From the NCBI GenBank assembly GCA_014904845.1, contig MU119342.1:62001-126000 (forward strand): a DNA stretch of 64,000 nucleotides, given 5' to 3'. Below the pieces are notes generated by a model. It had not been told where the DNA came from. It was given only the letters and a program-made list of their open reading frames with translations, and did no database searches. Position numbers and translations under genes: made by a program. Below, piece by piece: positions 63,235 through 64,000 of this stretch. Numbering within the stretch: position 1 is the first letter of the stretch; each line of letters opens with the position of its first letter. Origin of the DNA: Acephala macrosclerotiorum. Its lineage: Eukaryota > Ascomycota > Leotiomycetes > Helotiales > Mollisiaceae.

Positions 63235-64000
63235 TCAATATATATATTCAACAAGCAGATCATAGCATCATAAGTAGATAGAATCACAAACTACACATAT
63301 AACGCTTGGTTTTCTGTAGCTCCATCATAGTGGCAAAGTACAAACGTGTCTGCCAGTTGAACTCCAAATACTGTTGGCAAAAGGAGTTCTCAATTATCTC
63401 TTCACAATCAAAATACTGAGATCCTTCTATATCAGGCGCAGAACTATAGTAGAAGGCGAATTGGGTGTCGCTAGTTTTTTAGTTAATTATTTTTAACTCA
63501 GCTGACCAAAGGCAGATTCTGGCTCCTTAATCATCCACTTTGTGCTTTGTAACAATATTCGGCTGAGAACACATCCTAGCTTCCTGATTGTGCCATCCAC
63601 TCCCAAAATCAGTGGGGATGGAGGAATGCGAGGGGATTCTAGAGACAACGCAACGGCAAAGTTTTTTTTACGACCCGAACTACTCCGACTACCCGACCAT
63701 CCCCATTGGTTCGCCAACTACGCCAACTACGCTGGCGCACGGGCCAGAACCCTAAAAATCGATTGCAATTTTTTTTTAATAGGATTATAAAGCTGATTAA
63801 TCGTATTCGAATAGTGTTTTCCTTTTGTAAATCCGAGCAGTAGTTATTGTGATGCGGGCAATTAATTAAATTTCGGAGCGGTTTAATTATTCGCCGTTGC
63901 CAAGCTTTGCAGCCGAGCTTTTTCCGAACCGGCGTAATTGCTTCCCGATGCTAAGCCTTTTAACCGAGCCTTTTAACCCCTCAACGAGCCCCCTTTCCTT
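63235..64000. other. AT-rich end region with repeat family B
   Basis: Contains the repeat described at 63498-63605. Nothing else recognised; the last 150 bases contain GAGCC/TTTTAAC-rich sequence resembling transposon remains. Confidence 0.4.
63498..63605 (+). repeat. Dispersed repeat family B, copy 2 (with a partial tandem echo)
   Basis: TCAGCTGACCAAAGGCAGAT and TGGCTCCTTAATCATCCAC match 25345-25396. A diverged echo (TTCGGCTGAG ... GATTGTGCCATCCACTCCC) follows at 63560-63605. Confidence 0.6.

Overview
This is a stretch of nuclear DNA from a filamentous ascomycete (Pezizomycotina), possibly a leotiomycete, although the sequence does not fix the class or species. The signs are genes split by introns of about 40-72 nt (GTRNGT donors, CTRAY-like branch sites, YAG acceptors) and families typical of these fungi: AA11-like chitin-active monooxygenase, 2EXR, EST1-like, BYS1, FHA-kinase, RPN4-like C2H2 factor and ferric reductase. 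Gene density is moderate. Relics, transposase genes and lineage-restricted hypothetical genes dominate, so it reads as an accessory region rather than a conserved core block. Many calls below join exons whose reading phases I matched by hand.

Layout. 0-11 kb: the end of a Tc1/mariner-type transposase gene, an unknown gene, a decayed AA11-like gene, an aminoglycoside-phosphotransferase-like gene with one intron, a complete pogo/Fot-type transposase gene, and an uncharacterised gene with a faint ADP-ribosyltransferase-like pattern. 11-22 kb: a 2EXR gene, EST1-like and kinase-like fragments, then a run of small lineage-specific genes (four coiled-coil or low-complexity proteins, a MADS-box-like regulator with tandem TGACGTC-type repeats upstream, two multi-pass membrane proteins). 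22-31 kb: an intact secreted AA11-like oxygenase gene, a tandem pair of paralogues of unknown function, a phosphotransferase relic, and a six-exon C2H2 zinc-finger gene. 31-42.5 kb: a small Cys-rich protein, an RPN4-like C2H2 factor facing a decayed C2H2 gene, several hypotheticals, and an NTPase-like gene. 42.5-57.6 kb: a nuclear-looking protein with a duplicated domain, an FHA-kinase gene with a partial 3' copy, a 62-base G run, a minisatellite carrying a 10-N gap, a junction of Myb-like and SET (SET9-like) fragments, a BYS1 protein, a second decayed AA11-like copy, and three hypotheticals. 57.6-64 kb: a five-exon ferric reductase gene and, next to it, the most striking gene here: a two-exon gene for a 922-aa protein joining a sirtuin (Sir2) domain to a Ulp1-type SUMO protease domain, with a SUMO-interaction-like motif and a long C-terminal region.

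There is no operon logic. Shared themes are surface or extracellular functions (AA11-like proteins, BYS1, a GPI-anchored protein, ferric reductase) and regulatory proteins (three C2H2 genes, MADS-like, SET, kinases, sirtuin-Ulp1). At least two short dispersed repeat families, with copies tens of kilobases apart, tie the region together as transposon-worked DNA. I saw no rRNA, tRNA or CRISPR array.
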